Assembly: GCF_002968015.1 (NCBI RefSeq)
Contig: NZ_PUIP01000006.1
Location: 288,823-352,822, forward strand
DNA from: Massilia phosphatilytica
GTDB lineage: Bacteria; Pseudomonadota; Gammaproteobacteria; Burkholderiales; Burkholderiaceae_D
Direction: 5' to 3'
Length of the DNA stretch: 64,000 bases
The notes under the pieces were generated by a model. It had not been told where the DNA came from. It ran no database searches and was given only the letters and a program-made list of their open reading frames with translations. The translations under genes were made by a program, and so were the position numbers. Positions 47,171-57,200 of the stretch are shown piece after piece; the stretch's first letter is position 1, and every line of letters starts with the position of its first letter.

Positions 47171-49759
47171 CTAGTTCTTGCTGGCCGGCGTGAACCCCAG
47201 CGCCTTCATCGCCTTGGTGAGCGTGACCGCGCTCTTGTCGTAGTCCGCCCACGGCGCATTCCCCTCATCCAGCCGGGTATGCACGGTCTTGACGGTCCAG
47301 TGGCTGCCCGATTTCAGCTTCGGCAGTTCTTCCCAGCGCACGGGCACGGAGATGCCCAGGCCGGGCCGCGCACGCGCCGACCACGCGGCCACGGTCGTCG
47401 CACCGCGGCCGTTGCGCAGGTAGTCGATGAAGATGCGGCCCACGCGGTTCTTCGCGCCGCTCTTGGCCGAAAAACGGTCCGGGATCGCCTTTGCGAGATG
47501 CGTCACGATCGCGCGCGAGAAATCCTTGACCGTGTCCCAGTCGAGCCTGGGCTTCAGCGGCACGACGACGTGCAGCCCCTTGCCGCCGCTCGTCTTCAGG
47601 AACGGATTCAGGCCCAGCTCCTGCAGGAAGGCGCGCACCAGCTGGGCCGCTTCCCGCACCTTGGAAAAGTCGACGCCCTCGCCGGGGTCGAGGTCGAACA
47701 CCATGCGGTCGGGCGTGTCGTAATGCTTCGCCGTCGCATTCTGGCTGTGGATCTCGACGACGTTCCACTGGGCGCCGGACAGCAGGCCTTCGATCGTGGC
47801 GATCTCCGTCATGCGCGGGTGGTCGGGATCGAGCGCCTGGTCCATCTGCGCGACGCCCGGCATCTTCGCCGTGTCGACGACGTGCTTCTGGAAGAACAGC
47901 TCCTTGCCCACGCCGTCGGGCGCGCGCACGAGCGAGACGGGACGTCCCTTCAGGTGCTCCATCATCAGCTCGCCGACGAGCGCGTAGTAGCGCACCATCT
48001 CGACCTTCGTGACGCCGCTTTCGGCATCCATCACGCGGTCGCCGTGCGTGACCTTGAACGTGGCGGGCAAGTTGCCCGGGAGCGCCTCGTCCTCGGCCTT
48101 CTTCGTCGTCCGCTTACGGGCGGGTTTCGCATTCTCCACGGGGGCCTCCTGCATGTGCTTGGGCAGCTCGCGCACGACGCTCTTCGCCGGCTTGTCCTTG
48201 CGCAGGCCCTGGAATACGGGGTGGCGGATCGAGTCGGTGGCCGTCCATTCCGAGAAGCTGACTTCCGCGACGAGCTCCGGTTTCACCCAGTGGTTCGTCC
48301 GTCCCGGCACGGCGCGCGGCGGGAACGGGTTCTCGTCCGTCTCGATCGCTTCCAGCACCTCGCGCATGTGGCGCAGCGACGCGCCGTTGAATCCGCTGCC
48401 GCAGTTGCCCGCGTAGCGCAGCACGCCGTCCTTGTCGTAGTAGCCCAGCAGCAGCGAGCCGATGCCCGTGCGTGCGCCTTGCGGATCGGTGTAGCCGCCG
48501 ATCACGAATTCCTGGCGCTGGCCGCACTTCAGCTTGATCCACTCGGGTGAGCGGCGCGTGACGTAGCGCGAATCCTTGCGCTTGCCGATCACGCCTTCCA
48601 GCCCGATCTGGCACGCGGCCACGACGAGCTGCGCCGGGTCCGTGCCGAATTCGGCCGAGAAACGCACGGTGTCCGATGGCCGCGCCGCCAACGCCTCCTG
48701 CAGCAGCGGACGGCGCTCGTCGAGCCGCACGTCGCGCAGGTCGTAGCCCTTGAAGTACGGGGCGTCGAACACGAAGTAGACGATCTGCGCGCTGTTGGAG
48801 CCGTCGAACGCGAGCTGCAGCAGGTTGAAATTCGGCTTGCCGTTCTCGTCGTGGACGACGATCTCGCCGTCGTACCAGCCGTCCGGCAGTTTCATCCGGC
48901 GGATTTCCTGCTGCAGCGGTTTCAGCTTGTCGGTCCAGTCATTGCCGTTGCGGGTGATGAGGCGGATGTCCTTGCCCTGCACGCGCGTGACCATGCGGTA
49001 GCCGTCGAACTTGATCTCGTAGATGTAGTTTTCCGGATCGGTGGGGGGGCCGTCGACGAGAGTCGCCAGTTCCGGCGTCAGCGTCTCCGGCAGCTCGGCC
49101 TTGACGGCGCCGGCGGGCATCGCGCCTCGTTTCGGTTTTGCAGTGGTTTTACGTGCCGGCTTCCCGGTCTCCAATTCTTCCACCTTCACCTCGGCGCCAT
49201 GCTCCGGCATCGGCAAGTCCTTCACGCTGTCGGGGAATTCGTCGACGACGGAGAACTCGGTGGCCGGCTTCGCGTACTCGTCGTTTTCCTTGATGAGCAG
49301 CCACGGCTCCTGCTTCTCGTCCTCGTGCCCGCGCAGCCGCACGAGCACCCAGCGCCCGTGCATCTTGTGGCCGTGCATCTCGAACTTGATCTCGCCCTTT
49401 TTATAGCCCTGGCGCGGGTCGCCGACGGGTTCCCACGTGCCCTTGTCCCAGATGATGACCTTGCCCGCGCCATACTGGTGGGGAGCGATCGTGCCTTCGA
49501 AATCGGAATATGAGATGGGGTGGTCTTCCACGTGCACGGCCATGCGGCGGTCGTGGGTGTCGTAGCTGGGGCCTTTCGGTACGGCCCAGCTCTTCATGAC
49601 GCCGTCCAGTTCCAGACGGAAATCGTAATGCAGGCGGGAGGCCCAGTGCTTCTGGATCACGAAGGTGAGGAGGCCTTTGCTGGCCTCCCCGCCCTCCTCG
49701 GGCTCGGCCGTGATATTGAAGTCGCGCTTGGCCTTGTACAGCTTTAACGGGTCGGGCAT
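47171..49759 (-). CDS. ligD: DNA ligase D (PE-LIG-POL)
   Basis: An 862-residue multi-domain end-joining ligase. 3'-phosphoesterase domain about 10-190 (FVIQKHWASRLHYDFRLEL, HVEDHPISYSDFEGTI). ATP-dependent ligase domain about 225-540: motif I IYEIKFDGYRM with the nucleotidyl Lys at about 249, IGKRKDSRY and VIGGYTDPQGARTGIGSLL. Polymerase/primase domain about 570-862: VFDLDPGEG (catalytic Asp pair), TSGGKGLHVVVPL and WADYDKSAVTL. It works with Ku to trim, fill and seal broken ends. The domain order is that of Pseudomonas LigD. It converges with the adhesin gene. Confidence 0.95.
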   Translation of the reverse strand: MPDPLKLYKAKRDFNITAEPEEGGEASKGLLTFVIQKHWASRLHYDFRLELDGVMKSWAVPKGPSYDTHDRRMAVHVEDHPISYSDFEGTIAPHQYGAGKVIIWDKGTWEPVGDPRQGYKKGEIKFEMHGHKMHGRWVLVRLRGHEDEKQEPWLLIKENDEYAKPATEFSVVDEFPDSVKDLPMPEHGAEVKVEELETGKPARKTTAKPKRGAMPAGAVKAELPETLTPELATLVDGPPTDPENYIYEIKFDGYRMVTRVQGKDIRLITRNGNDWTDKLKPLQQEIRRMKLPDGWYDGEIVVHDENGKPNFNLLQLAFDGSNSAQIVYFVFDAPYFKGYDLRDVRLDERRPLLQEALAARPSDTVRFSAEFGTDPAQLVVAACQIGLEGVIGKRKDSRYVTRRSPEWIKLKCGQRQEFVIGGYTDPQGARTGIGSLLLGYYDKDGVLRYAGNCGSGFNGASLRHMREVLEAIETDENPFPPRAVPGRTNHWVKPELVAEVSFSEWTATDSIRHPVFQGLRKDKPAKSVVRELPKHMQEAPVENAKPARKRTTKKAEDEALPGNLPATFKVTHGDRVMDAESGVTKVEMVRYYALVGELMMEHLKGRPVSLVRAPDGVGKELFFQKHVVDTAKMPGVAQMDQALDPDHPRMTEIATIEGLLSGAQWNVVEIHSQNATAKHYDTPDRMVFDLDPGEGVDFSKVREAAQLVRAFLQELGLNPFLKTSGGKGLHVVVPLKPRLDWDTVKDFSRAIVTHLAKAIPDRFSAKSGAKNRVGRIFIDYLRNGRGATTVAAWSARARPGLGISVPVRWEELPKLKSGSHWTVKTVHTRLDEGNAPWADYDKSAVTLTKAMKALGFTPASKN

Positions 49760-49840
49760 GGCATCACCTCTGCAGTGTGTGCCTTAGTGTAGGCAGTAGC
49801 TGCAGACGCGACTGTTCGCCAGCTAACCCTGTCGCCGGTC

Positions 49841-51514
49841 TTACTTGCGCTCGGCCGCGGTCTTGTCCCGTGCAGCGCGGAACTCCGAGTCCTTCGACCA
49901 GTTCGGCCACGTCGCCGAATCGGCCAGGTCGCGGCCCACCGCGTACAGCACGCCGAGGTCGCGCGCCATGCCCGTGAACGGCCACGCTGCGCTCCACTCG
50001 TCGGCCGGCTGGTGGTAGGCGACGGACACGTATTTCTCCTCGGCCGCCTTGCCCGCGGCGACGCCGCCCTGCTCCCAGTCCTCGCCCGAACCGAACGAGA
50101 TCGCCGGGACGCCGTGCTTGGCGAACGGGAAGTGGTCGGAACGGAAGAAGTGGCCCGCTTCCGGTTTCGGATCGGCCGAGTAGCGGATACCGTTCTGCTT
50201 GGCCTTCGCGACCAGCTGGTCGAGCAGGTCGAGCTTGGCGCTGCCGGAGATCGTGAAGTCGCGCGACGGGCCGTACGGGCTCAGGGCGTCCATGTTGATC
50301 ACGCCTGCGGTCTTGCCCAGCGGGTAGACCGGATTGTTCGCATAGTATTCCGAACCCAGCAGGCCCTTCTCTTCCGCCGTCACGGCCAGAAAGACGACGC
50401 TGCGTTTCGGCGCCGGGGCCTTGGCGTAGGCGCGGCCCAGTTCCAGCAGGGCGGCGATGCCGGTGGCGTTATCGACGGCGCCGTTGTAGATCTTGTCGCC
50501 CTTCGCGTCCGGTAGGCCGACACCCAGGTGGTCCCAGTGGCCGCTGTAGATCACGACCTGGTCCGGATGCTCGCTGCCCGGACGCACGGCCAGCACGTTC
50601 TTCGACGTGATGACCTTGGCGTCGACGGCGTAGTGCGCGGACATCGTCACGCCCTTCAGCTCGACCGGCTTGAACGTCCGTGCCTGCGCCTGCTTTTTCA
50701 GCTTGTCGAAGTCCAGGCCGGCGCGCTTGAACAGGTCGACGGCGACGTCGCGCTGGATCCACGCTTCCACCGGCGCGTGCGACTCCAGCGGGTTCTTGCG
50801 CACGATGTCGTACTGGACGTTCGTGTTCGAATTCTTCACCGTGGCCCAGCCGTACGAAGCCGGCGCCGTCTCGTGCACGATCAGCGTGCCCAGCGCGCCG
50901 CGGCGTGCCAGTTCCTCGAATTTATAGGTCCAGCGGCCGTAATACGTCATGGCCTTGCCGCCGAAGTCGCCCTTGCCCGTCTCGAAGTCCGGGTCGTTGA
51001 TCAGCACCACGGCCAGCTTGCCCTTCAGGTCCTGGCCCTTGAAATCGTCCCACTTGCGTTCCGGGGCCGTCACGCCATAGCCGACGAACACGAGCGGCGC
51101 GTTCTTGAAGTCGACGCTCTTCGCGCCCGTCATCGCGGCGCGGATGGCGACTTCGTTACCCTGCGTGAAGGTCTTCGTCGTACCGCCGGCCGTCACGGAC
51201 ACGCCCACCGGGCCGTCGATCTCGAAGCGGCCCAGCGGGACGTCCTGCGTCCAGCCGCGCTTGCCGTCGACGAGGTCGCCGCCCGGTTGCAGGCCGGCCT
51301 GCTTGAACTGTTCGATGATGTAGTTGACGGTCTTCGTCTCGCCGGCCGTGTTCGGGCCGCGGCCTTCGAACTCGTCGGACGACAGGACTTTCACGTCCTG
51401 CGACAGGTTTTTCGGATCGATGTGGACGGCGTCTGCGGCCTGGGCGGCCAGCGCCGCGGTGGCGAGCGCGATGACGGTCAGGGTGGTACGGAGCGAAGAA
51501 GTAGGTAGTCTCAC
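49841..51514 (-). CDS. Secreted M28 family metallopeptidase
   Basis: 557 residues from a GTG at 51514, with a signal peptide (LRTTLTVIALATAALAAQA). After a PA-like insert (about 130-260), the peptidase domain has SGHWDHLGVG, GAVDNATGIAALLELGR, TAEEKGLLGSEYY, NMDALSPYG and HQPADEWS, the five ligand regions of the co-catalytic zinc site. M28 enzymes remove N-terminal amino acids from peptides outside the cytoplasm. A TTGACA-N17-GATACT promoter ends about 45 nt before the GTG, which rules out the longer frame that starts at 51613. Confidence 0.92.
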   Translation of the reverse strand: MRLPTSSLRTTLTVIALATAALAAQAADAVHIDPKNLSQDVKVLSSDEFEGRGPNTAGETKTVNYIIEQFKQAGLQPGGDLVDGKRGWTQDVPLGRFEIDGPVGVSVTAGGTTKTFTQGNEVAIRAAMTGAKSVDFKNAPLVFVGYGVTAPERKWDDFKGQDLKGKLAVVLINDPDFETGKGDFGGKAMTYYGRWTYKFEELARRGALGTLIVHETAPASYGWATVKNSNTNVQYDIVRKNPLESHAPVEAWIQRDVAVDLFKRAGLDFDKLKKQAQARTFKPVELKGVTMSAHYAVDAKVITSKNVLAVRPGSEHPDQVVIYSGHWDHLGVGLPDAKGDKIYNGAVDNATGIAALLELGRAYAKAPAPKRSVVFLAVTAEEKGLLGSEYYANNPVYPLGKTAGVINMDALSPYGPSRDFTISGSAKLDLLDQLVAKAKQNGIRYSADPKPEAGHFFRSDHFPFAKHGVPAISFGSGEDWEQGGVAAGKAAEEKYVSVAYHQPADEWSAAWPFTGMARDLGVLYAVGRDLADSATWPNWSKDSEFRAARDKTAAERK

Positions 51515-51565
51515 GAGCGGTCTCTTGGGCGTCGATGTTGTTGGGGGCACGGATAGTGCCGCCAA

Positions 51566-51594
51566 AGTATCGTTGGAATAATTTCCAGTGTCAA
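51566..51594 (-). promoter_or_regulatory. Promoter of the M28 peptidase gene
   Basis: TTGACA (RC of 51589-51594) and GATACT (RC of 51566-51571), 17 bp apart. Transcription should begin near 51559, upstream of the GTG at 51514, supporting that start. Confidence 0.65.
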
Positions 51595-51723
51595 ACACCA
51601 CGCAGCCAAACAAATTTCCGTACGTACACTTGTAACGGGATGTAAAGCATCGTCAACCGCACGCCGCATGGCCGCGTTTCTGGCCCAGTACCACCTTTTA
51701 ACTACACCTGAAGGAAACACGTC

Positions 51724-52071
51724 ATGAGCAAAATCGTCGCTACCCTGATCGCAGGCCTGTTCGCCACCTCGGTGTACGCCCAGACGACGGCCACCCCGGC
51801 CACGACGACGACGCCGGCTACCACCAAGGCCGAAGTCAAAGCCGACAAGAAAGCCGCGAAGGCCGAAGCCAAGGAAGAAAAGGCCGACGTGAAAGCCGAC
51901 GCGAAGCTGGAGAAGAAAGCCGCCGAAGCCAATGCGGACGTCGCCGTCGCGAAGGCCGATGCCGCGAAGACGAAAGCCAAAGCACACAAGAAAGCCGCCA
52001 AAGCCAAGGCGGAAGCCGCAGCCGACAAGGCCGAGGCACACGCAGACCAGAAAGCCGCCGCTGCCAAGTAA
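51724..52071 (+). CDS. Small exported Ala/Lys/Glu-rich protein
   Basis: A 115-residue protein: signal peptide SKIVATLIAGLFATSVYA (cut after YAQ), then a Thr/Pro linker and a long Ala/Lys/Glu/Asp stretch (about 38-115) that should form a single charged helix or coiled coil. Such proteins occur in Oxalobacteraceae and Burkholderiales with no known function; some resemble histone-like or cell-surface lysine-rich polypeptides. The ATG follows AAGGAAA. A strong UUCG terminator ends the transcript 48 bp after the stop. Confidence 0.75.
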   Translation: MSKIVATLIAGLFATSVYAQTTATPATTTTPATTKAEVKADKKAAKAEAKEEKADVKADAKLEKKAAEANADVAVAKADAAKTKAKAHKKAAKAKAEAAADKAEAHADQKAAAAK

Positions 52072-52118
52072 GCCCCCTCCGGCAGCGCACAACCGGCTCA
52101 AGCCCCTCCATCCTCCGA

Positions 52119-52144
52119 AGACAGGGTTCGCCCTGTCTTTTTTT
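52119..52144 (+). terminator. Intrinsic terminator with UUCG loop
   Basis: AGACAGGG-TTCG-CCCTGTCT (52119-52138) followed by TTTTTT. A textbook hairpin for the small exported protein gene. Confidence 0.92.
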
Positions 52145-52188
52145 CGTCCGCGTTCTACAATGGTCGTCCTTCTTTGCCCGGGACTACC

Positions 52189-53133
52189 ATGCACGACATC
52201 GTCTTCCTTGACCGCGACAGCCTGATCGCCAACATCCGCAAGCCCGCCTTCGATCACACCTGGCGCGACTATCCGGCCACGAACGCGAACGAGGTCGTCG
52301 AACGCCTGCGCGGCGCCACCATCGCCATCACGAACAAGGTGCCGCTGCGCGCCGACGCGATCGCGCAACTGCCGGACCTGAAGATGATCGCCGTGGCCGC
52401 GACGGGCACCGACAACGTGGACCTGGCCGCGTGCCGCGCGCGGGGCATCGTCGTCGCGAACATCCGCAATTACTCGCTCGTCTCGGTACCGGAGCACTGC
52501 TTCGCGCTGATGCTCGCCGTGCGCCGCAACCTGCGCGCGTACGCCGCGGACGTGGAGGCGGGCCGCTGGGAACAGTCGACGCGCTTCTGCCTGCTCGACC
52601 ACCCGATCGGCGACCTGGCGGGCAGCCGCCTCGGCATCGTCGGCTATGGCGCGCTGGGGCGCCGCGTCGCCCAGATCGCGCGCGCGTTCGGCATGGACGT
52701 CGCCGTCACGTCGCGCTCGCCCGTGCCTGACGCCGACGTCGTGCAGCTGCCGCTGGACGAGTTGCTGGCCACGGCGGACGTCGTCAGCCTGCACCTGCCG
52801 CTGACGGACCAGGCCCGCCACATGATCGGAGAACGCGAGCTCGCGTCGATGAAGCGGAACGCCATCCTGATCAACACGGCGCGCGGTGGCCTCGTCGACG
52901 AAGCGGCGCTGGCGCAGGCGCTCACCGACGGGACGATCGCCGGCGCCGGATTCGACGTGTTGAGCAAGGAGCCGCCGGTGCCCGACAACCCGCTCCTGCG
53001 CCTGCGCCTGCCGAATTTCGTGCTGACGCCGCACGTGGCGTGGGCCAGCGGCGGGGCGATGCAGACGCTGGCCGACATGCTGGTCGATAATCTCGAGGCG
53101 TTCGTGGCGGGGAAGCCGACCAGCGCCGTTTGA
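52189..53133 (+). CDS. D-2-hydroxyacid dehydrogenase
   Basis: 314 residues, two Rossmann-like domains. VAATGTDNVDLAACRARGI (about 66-84) is the substrate-carboxylate strand, GSRLGIVGYGALGRRVAQIA (about 145-164) the NAD site, INTARGGLVDEAAL (about 229-242) has the catalytic Arg, FDVLSKEP the Glu and LTPHVAWAS the catalytic His. Such enzymes reduce glyoxylate or hydroxypyruvate, or oxidise D-2-hydroxyacids. I use the ATG at 52189; the in-frame TTG at 52174 adds five residues and has no ribosome site. Confidence 0.93.
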   Translation: MHDIVFLDRDSLIANIRKPAFDHTWRDYPATNANEVVERLRGATIAITNKVPLRADAIAQLPDLKMIAVAATGTDNVDLAACRARGIVVANIRNYSLVSVPEHCFALMLAVRRNLRAYAADVEAGRWEQSTRFCLLDHPIGDLAGSRLGIVGYGALGRRVAQIARAFGMDVAVTSRSPVPDADVVQLPLDELLATADVVSLHLPLTDQARHMIGERELASMKRNAILINTARGGLVDEAALAQALTDGTIAGAGFDVLSKEPPVPDNPLLRLRLPNFVLTPHVAWASGGAMQTLADMLVDNLEAFVAGKPTSAV

Positions 53134-53143
53134 GTGCCTGGAT

Positions 53144-54250
53144 TCAGGCTTTCTTCAGCTTGCGGGGCATGCGGGGTGCGCTTTCCGCCCTGGTGGGCAC
53201 CCTCGGGACGGCCACCAGCCTGGCCAGGGGCCTGCCCGCAAGACGCCGTTCCGCTTCGGCCTCGTCGACCCGGCAGCGTTCGAACATGGCTTGAACGCAA
53301 CCGTCGATGGTGGGGAAAATCGACGACGCATTGACGTCCAGTTTGTCGAGGGCCGCCAGGAGCGCATAGGCGTGACCAGCCGCCAACGTGAATTTGTAGA
53401 GCGTGACACCGTCGCTCCTGGACAGCGCCTCCTCGACATTGCTGGCATACGTCCCGTCTGCCTTCCTGCGTTCCATCTCGCGCGCTTTGAGGTAGGCGTC
53501 CAAAGGAACAGGCTTGAAACGTTCGTTCTTGATCAGCCCATACTCCGTACAGCAGACAAACAAACCTTTCTGCGCCAGGAGGTTCCGGTTGGGCTGGGTC
53601 GGCACGGCGATCGCATGATATGTGGTGCGCGGCACGTGCCGGTTCGAGTACATTGCCTCGAACGGCTCCACCCGCGATGGGGGTTCGAGGAGGGATGACT
53701 TGATATTCAGGGCATAGACGGCCAGGGAACTGGCTCGCTTGCCGTCCGCCGCCATGCGCGCGCAACCGCTGGCGGCAAAATAGGCCGCCACGTAAGGATT
53801 GCGCGACCAGTCCATCAGCCGGGTCGGCAAGCCGTGATGTTGGGCCAGGCTGAGGAGCGCATAATAGTCCTCCGAAGGCCACGGGCTTTCGAACCGGCCG
53901 ATCCGGCTGGACTCCGCGATCGCGGCAGTGTCGTCGGCGAGCGTGTAGAACAGCTTGTCATCGAAGATCCCGTGTCCATTCCGATTCAGCTCCAGCACGA
54001 ATTGCCGCAACATTCCCCATTCCAGGTAACGCTGCTCGCGGAAAACCGGCTTCGTGCCAGTCTCGATCCCGCTGGCGGTCGGCGTCGGCACGTCTTTGCG
54101 GAACGCTTTCGGCAGCAACGGCCAGGATGCTTTGGCCTGCCCGCGGAACACGTACTCGGCAAACAGTTTCCTGCCGAATTGCTCGTTCAAAGGAGAGATC
54201 AGTTCGAGGAACTCGGCAACGCTGTTTGCCTTGATGTCGACGATGCTCAT
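53144..54250 (-). CDS. FRG domain protein, translationally coupled to the kinase
   Basis: 368 residues. The FRG domain (about 25-150) has AEYVFRGQAKASWPLLPKAFR with the Phe-Arg-Gly motif, and QHHGLPTRLMDWSRNPYVAAYFA, the family hallmark. The C-terminal half (about 240-368) is a less conserved helical part ending in a Lys-rich tail. The biochemical role of FRG proteins is not established. The ATG overlaps the stop of the upstream histidine kinase gene (ATGA), so the two are made together. No toxin or nuclease motif is visible. Confidence 0.85.
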   Translation of the reverse strand: MSIVDIKANSVAEFLELISPLNEQFGRKLFAEYVFRGQAKASWPLLPKAFRKDVPTPTASGIETGTKPVFREQRYLEWGMLRQFVLELNRNGHGIFDDKLFYTLADDTAAIAESSRIGRFESPWPSEDYYALLSLAQHHGLPTRLMDWSRNPYVAAYFAASGCARMAADGKRASSLAVYALNIKSSLLEPPSRVEPFEAMYSNRHVPRTTYHAIAVPTQPNRNLLAQKGLFVCCTEYGLIKNERFKPVPLDAYLKAREMERRKADGTYASNVEEALSRSDGVTLYKFTLAAGHAYALLAALDKLDVNASSIFPTIDGCVQAMFERCRVDEAEAERRLAGRPLARLVAVPRVPTRAESAPRMPRKLKKA

Positions 54251-57200
54251 TTGTCTCCTTGTGCATGAAGTGAAAGCGGCATATCCACGACACTCAGCGG
54301 CAGCTCGATGACGAACACCGTGCCGTGCCCGGGCCGGCTCTCGACCCGGATCGTCCCCTGCAGCAGCGTGGTCACGAGGTTGTAGGCGATGTTGAGGCCG
54401 AGGCCCGTGCCGCCCTGCCCCATCCGCGTGGTGAAGAACGGATCGAAGATGCGCGACACGTACTCCGGCGCGATGCCGCGGCCGTCGTCGGAAAATTCGA
54501 TGCGCACGCGGTCGCCGTCCAGCGGCCGGGCGACCAGGCGCATGTGGCCGCCTGGCGCGTCGAAGGCGTGCAGCAGCGCGTTGTTGATGAAGTTGATGAC
54601 GACCTGGCCGAACGGGCCGGGATAGCTGTCCATCGCGATCCCGGCCGGCACCTCCAGGTCGAACGTGTGGCCGGCGCGGCGCACCTGGTTCATCATCGTG
54701 GCCGCGATCTCATGACAGGCCTGGCCCAGGTCGAAGCGGCGGCGCTGCGTGCTGGCCTGGTCCACGGACACCTGCTTGAAACTGTTCACGAGGTCCGCCG
54801 CGCCGCCCAGGCTGCGCACGATGAGGCTCGCCGCTTCGCGCGCCGCGCCGATCCACGTCTCGAGGTCCGATTTCTTCAATGCGTTGTGCGCGAACCGGTC
54901 GGCCAGCGCATTCGTCTTTTCTTCCAGCGTGCTGGCCATCAGCAGGCTGTTGCCGATCGGGGTGTTCAGTTCGTGCGCGACACCCGCGACGAGGGAGCCG
55001 AGCGACGCGAGCTTTTCGCGCGCCGCCAGCTGGGCCTGGGTTTCCTTCAATTGGCGGTAAGCGTCCGCATTGTCGAGCGCGACGCCGACATAGGACGCGA
55101 GGGTGCTGAGCATGTCGAGCTGCACGTTCTGGTACGCGCCCGGCCGGCCGCTCTGCACCGTGATCACGCCCAGCACGCGGCTGCCGACGAGGATCGGCAC
55201 GAACATGAGCGAACGCGGCGACGGTGGCGTGTCGGGGTCGGCGCCGGCCGCATCGGTGCCGAGCACGTCGCGCACGAGGCCCGAGAAACGGACGTAATCG
55301 CGCGCCAGGTCGCCGATCAGGATCTCTTCGCCCGTCACCAGGCAGTACTCGCCGAGGCCGCGCACGCGCGCGGGGAAGCGCCCGGCCTCGGGCACGCGGC
55401 GGCCGTCCACGACCACATACGGATACTCGATCGGACCATTGGCGCGCGCCATGCCGATCGCGAACAGCGGCGCGTCCATCAACTGGCGCACCTGGCCGAA
55501 GACGTTGGCCATGATGGCCTCGCCGTCCAGGTTCGCGGTCAGCTCGCGCCCGATGTCGGACAGGAGCGCGATGTTGCGGCGCGCCTGCTCCACGGCTTCC
55601 TGTTGCGCCTCGGCCTCCTGCTTGCGCTTCTCCGCCTGCTCCTTCTGCAGCACCAGCTCCGCCGTGCGCGCGCCGACCTGGCGTTCCAGGCGCGCCTTCT
55701 GCTGCACGAGGACACGCACGCGCAGCCGGTACAGCGCGACGGCGCCGGCTGCCAGCACGCTCGCCACCAGCAGGCGGAACCACCACGTCATCCAGAACGG
55801 CGGCGGGATCGAGATGGTCAGGGTGGCCGGGTGGTCGCTCCACACGCCGTCCTTGTTGGCGGCCTTCACCTCGAACACATACTCGCCCGGGTCGAGGTTC
55901 GTGTAGGTGGCGAAGCGCTTGCGGGCATCGGTCTCGGTCCAGTCCTGGTCGAAGCCGAGCAGCCGGTAGGCGTAGCGGTTTGCCTGCGGATCGGCGTAGT
56001 GCAGCGCCGCGAATTCCAGCGTGAACACGGAGTCGCGGTGGCTCAGGCGGATCTCGTGCAGGCGGTCGACGGCGCCGGGCAGCGCGCGCGGCCGGTTGAA
56101 CACGAGGAAATCGGTGATGACGACGGTGGGCGGGAACGGATTGTCGTGGATGTCCTCCGGCTGGAACGACGTCATGCCGTTGATGCCGCCGAAATGCAGC
56201 TCGCCGTCCACGCCGCGCGCCGCCGAGCCGACGAAGTACGAGCCGTCCGTCAGCCCGTCCTTGGCGGTGTAGTTCTTGTAGCGGCCCGTCTCCGGATCCA
56301 GGCGGGTCAGGCCGACCGTCGTGCTGACCCAGATCTGGCCGTTCCCGTCTTCGAGGATGGCGCCGATCGGTACCTGCTCGCGCGTGGGCGCGACGGGATA
56401 CCTCCGGAATACGGTCTTGCCGCCGGGACCCCGTTCCATGCGGTGCAGGCCGCCCGCCGTGCCGACCCACAGGTCGCCGCGCGCGGACTCGTACAGGTAA
56501 TAGACGCGGTTGTGGCCCAGGCTCGCCGGGTCGCGCGGATCGTGACGGAAGTGCGTGAACGTATTGGTCGCACGGTCGTAGCGGTCGAGGCCATTCTCCG
56601 TACCGATCCAGATCGTGCCGGCGCGGTCCTCGAGCACCGCGAACCCGTAGTTCTCGCCAAGGCTGGCCGGATCGAGGGGGTCGTGGCGCCAGCCACGCAG
56701 CGTGCCGTCCGGCGCGAGCATGAACAGCCCGCCGCGCGTGACGATCCACAGCGCGCCGGCGCGGTCGAGCATGAGCGCCTGGACCCAGCTCGCGCCGGCC
56801 TCGCGGCCCAGCGGCACGGGCGTGAAGCGGCCCGTCGCAGGATCGCGCCACGACAGGCCGCCGGGCGTCCCCACCCACAACCGTCCGCGCCCGGGCAGCA
56901 CGCTGCCGATCGTGTCGTCCGGCAGGCTGGCCGGATCGCGCGGATCGTGGCGCAGCATGTCCACGCGGCCGCTGTCCGGATCGACATGCAGGATGCCGCC
57001 GCCGCTGGTGCCCAGCCACAGGCGGCCGTCGGCGCCCACGGCGATGCTGCGGATCTTGCGCGCACTGCGCGGGTCGGCCGTCTGGCCCGGCAACAGTGCG
57101 AAACGGGAAAAACCGCCGCTGGCGAGGTCCGCCCGGCTGACGCCACCGTACATCGTGCCGGCCCACAGCGTGCCGGTGCGGTCGACCCAGATCGACATGA

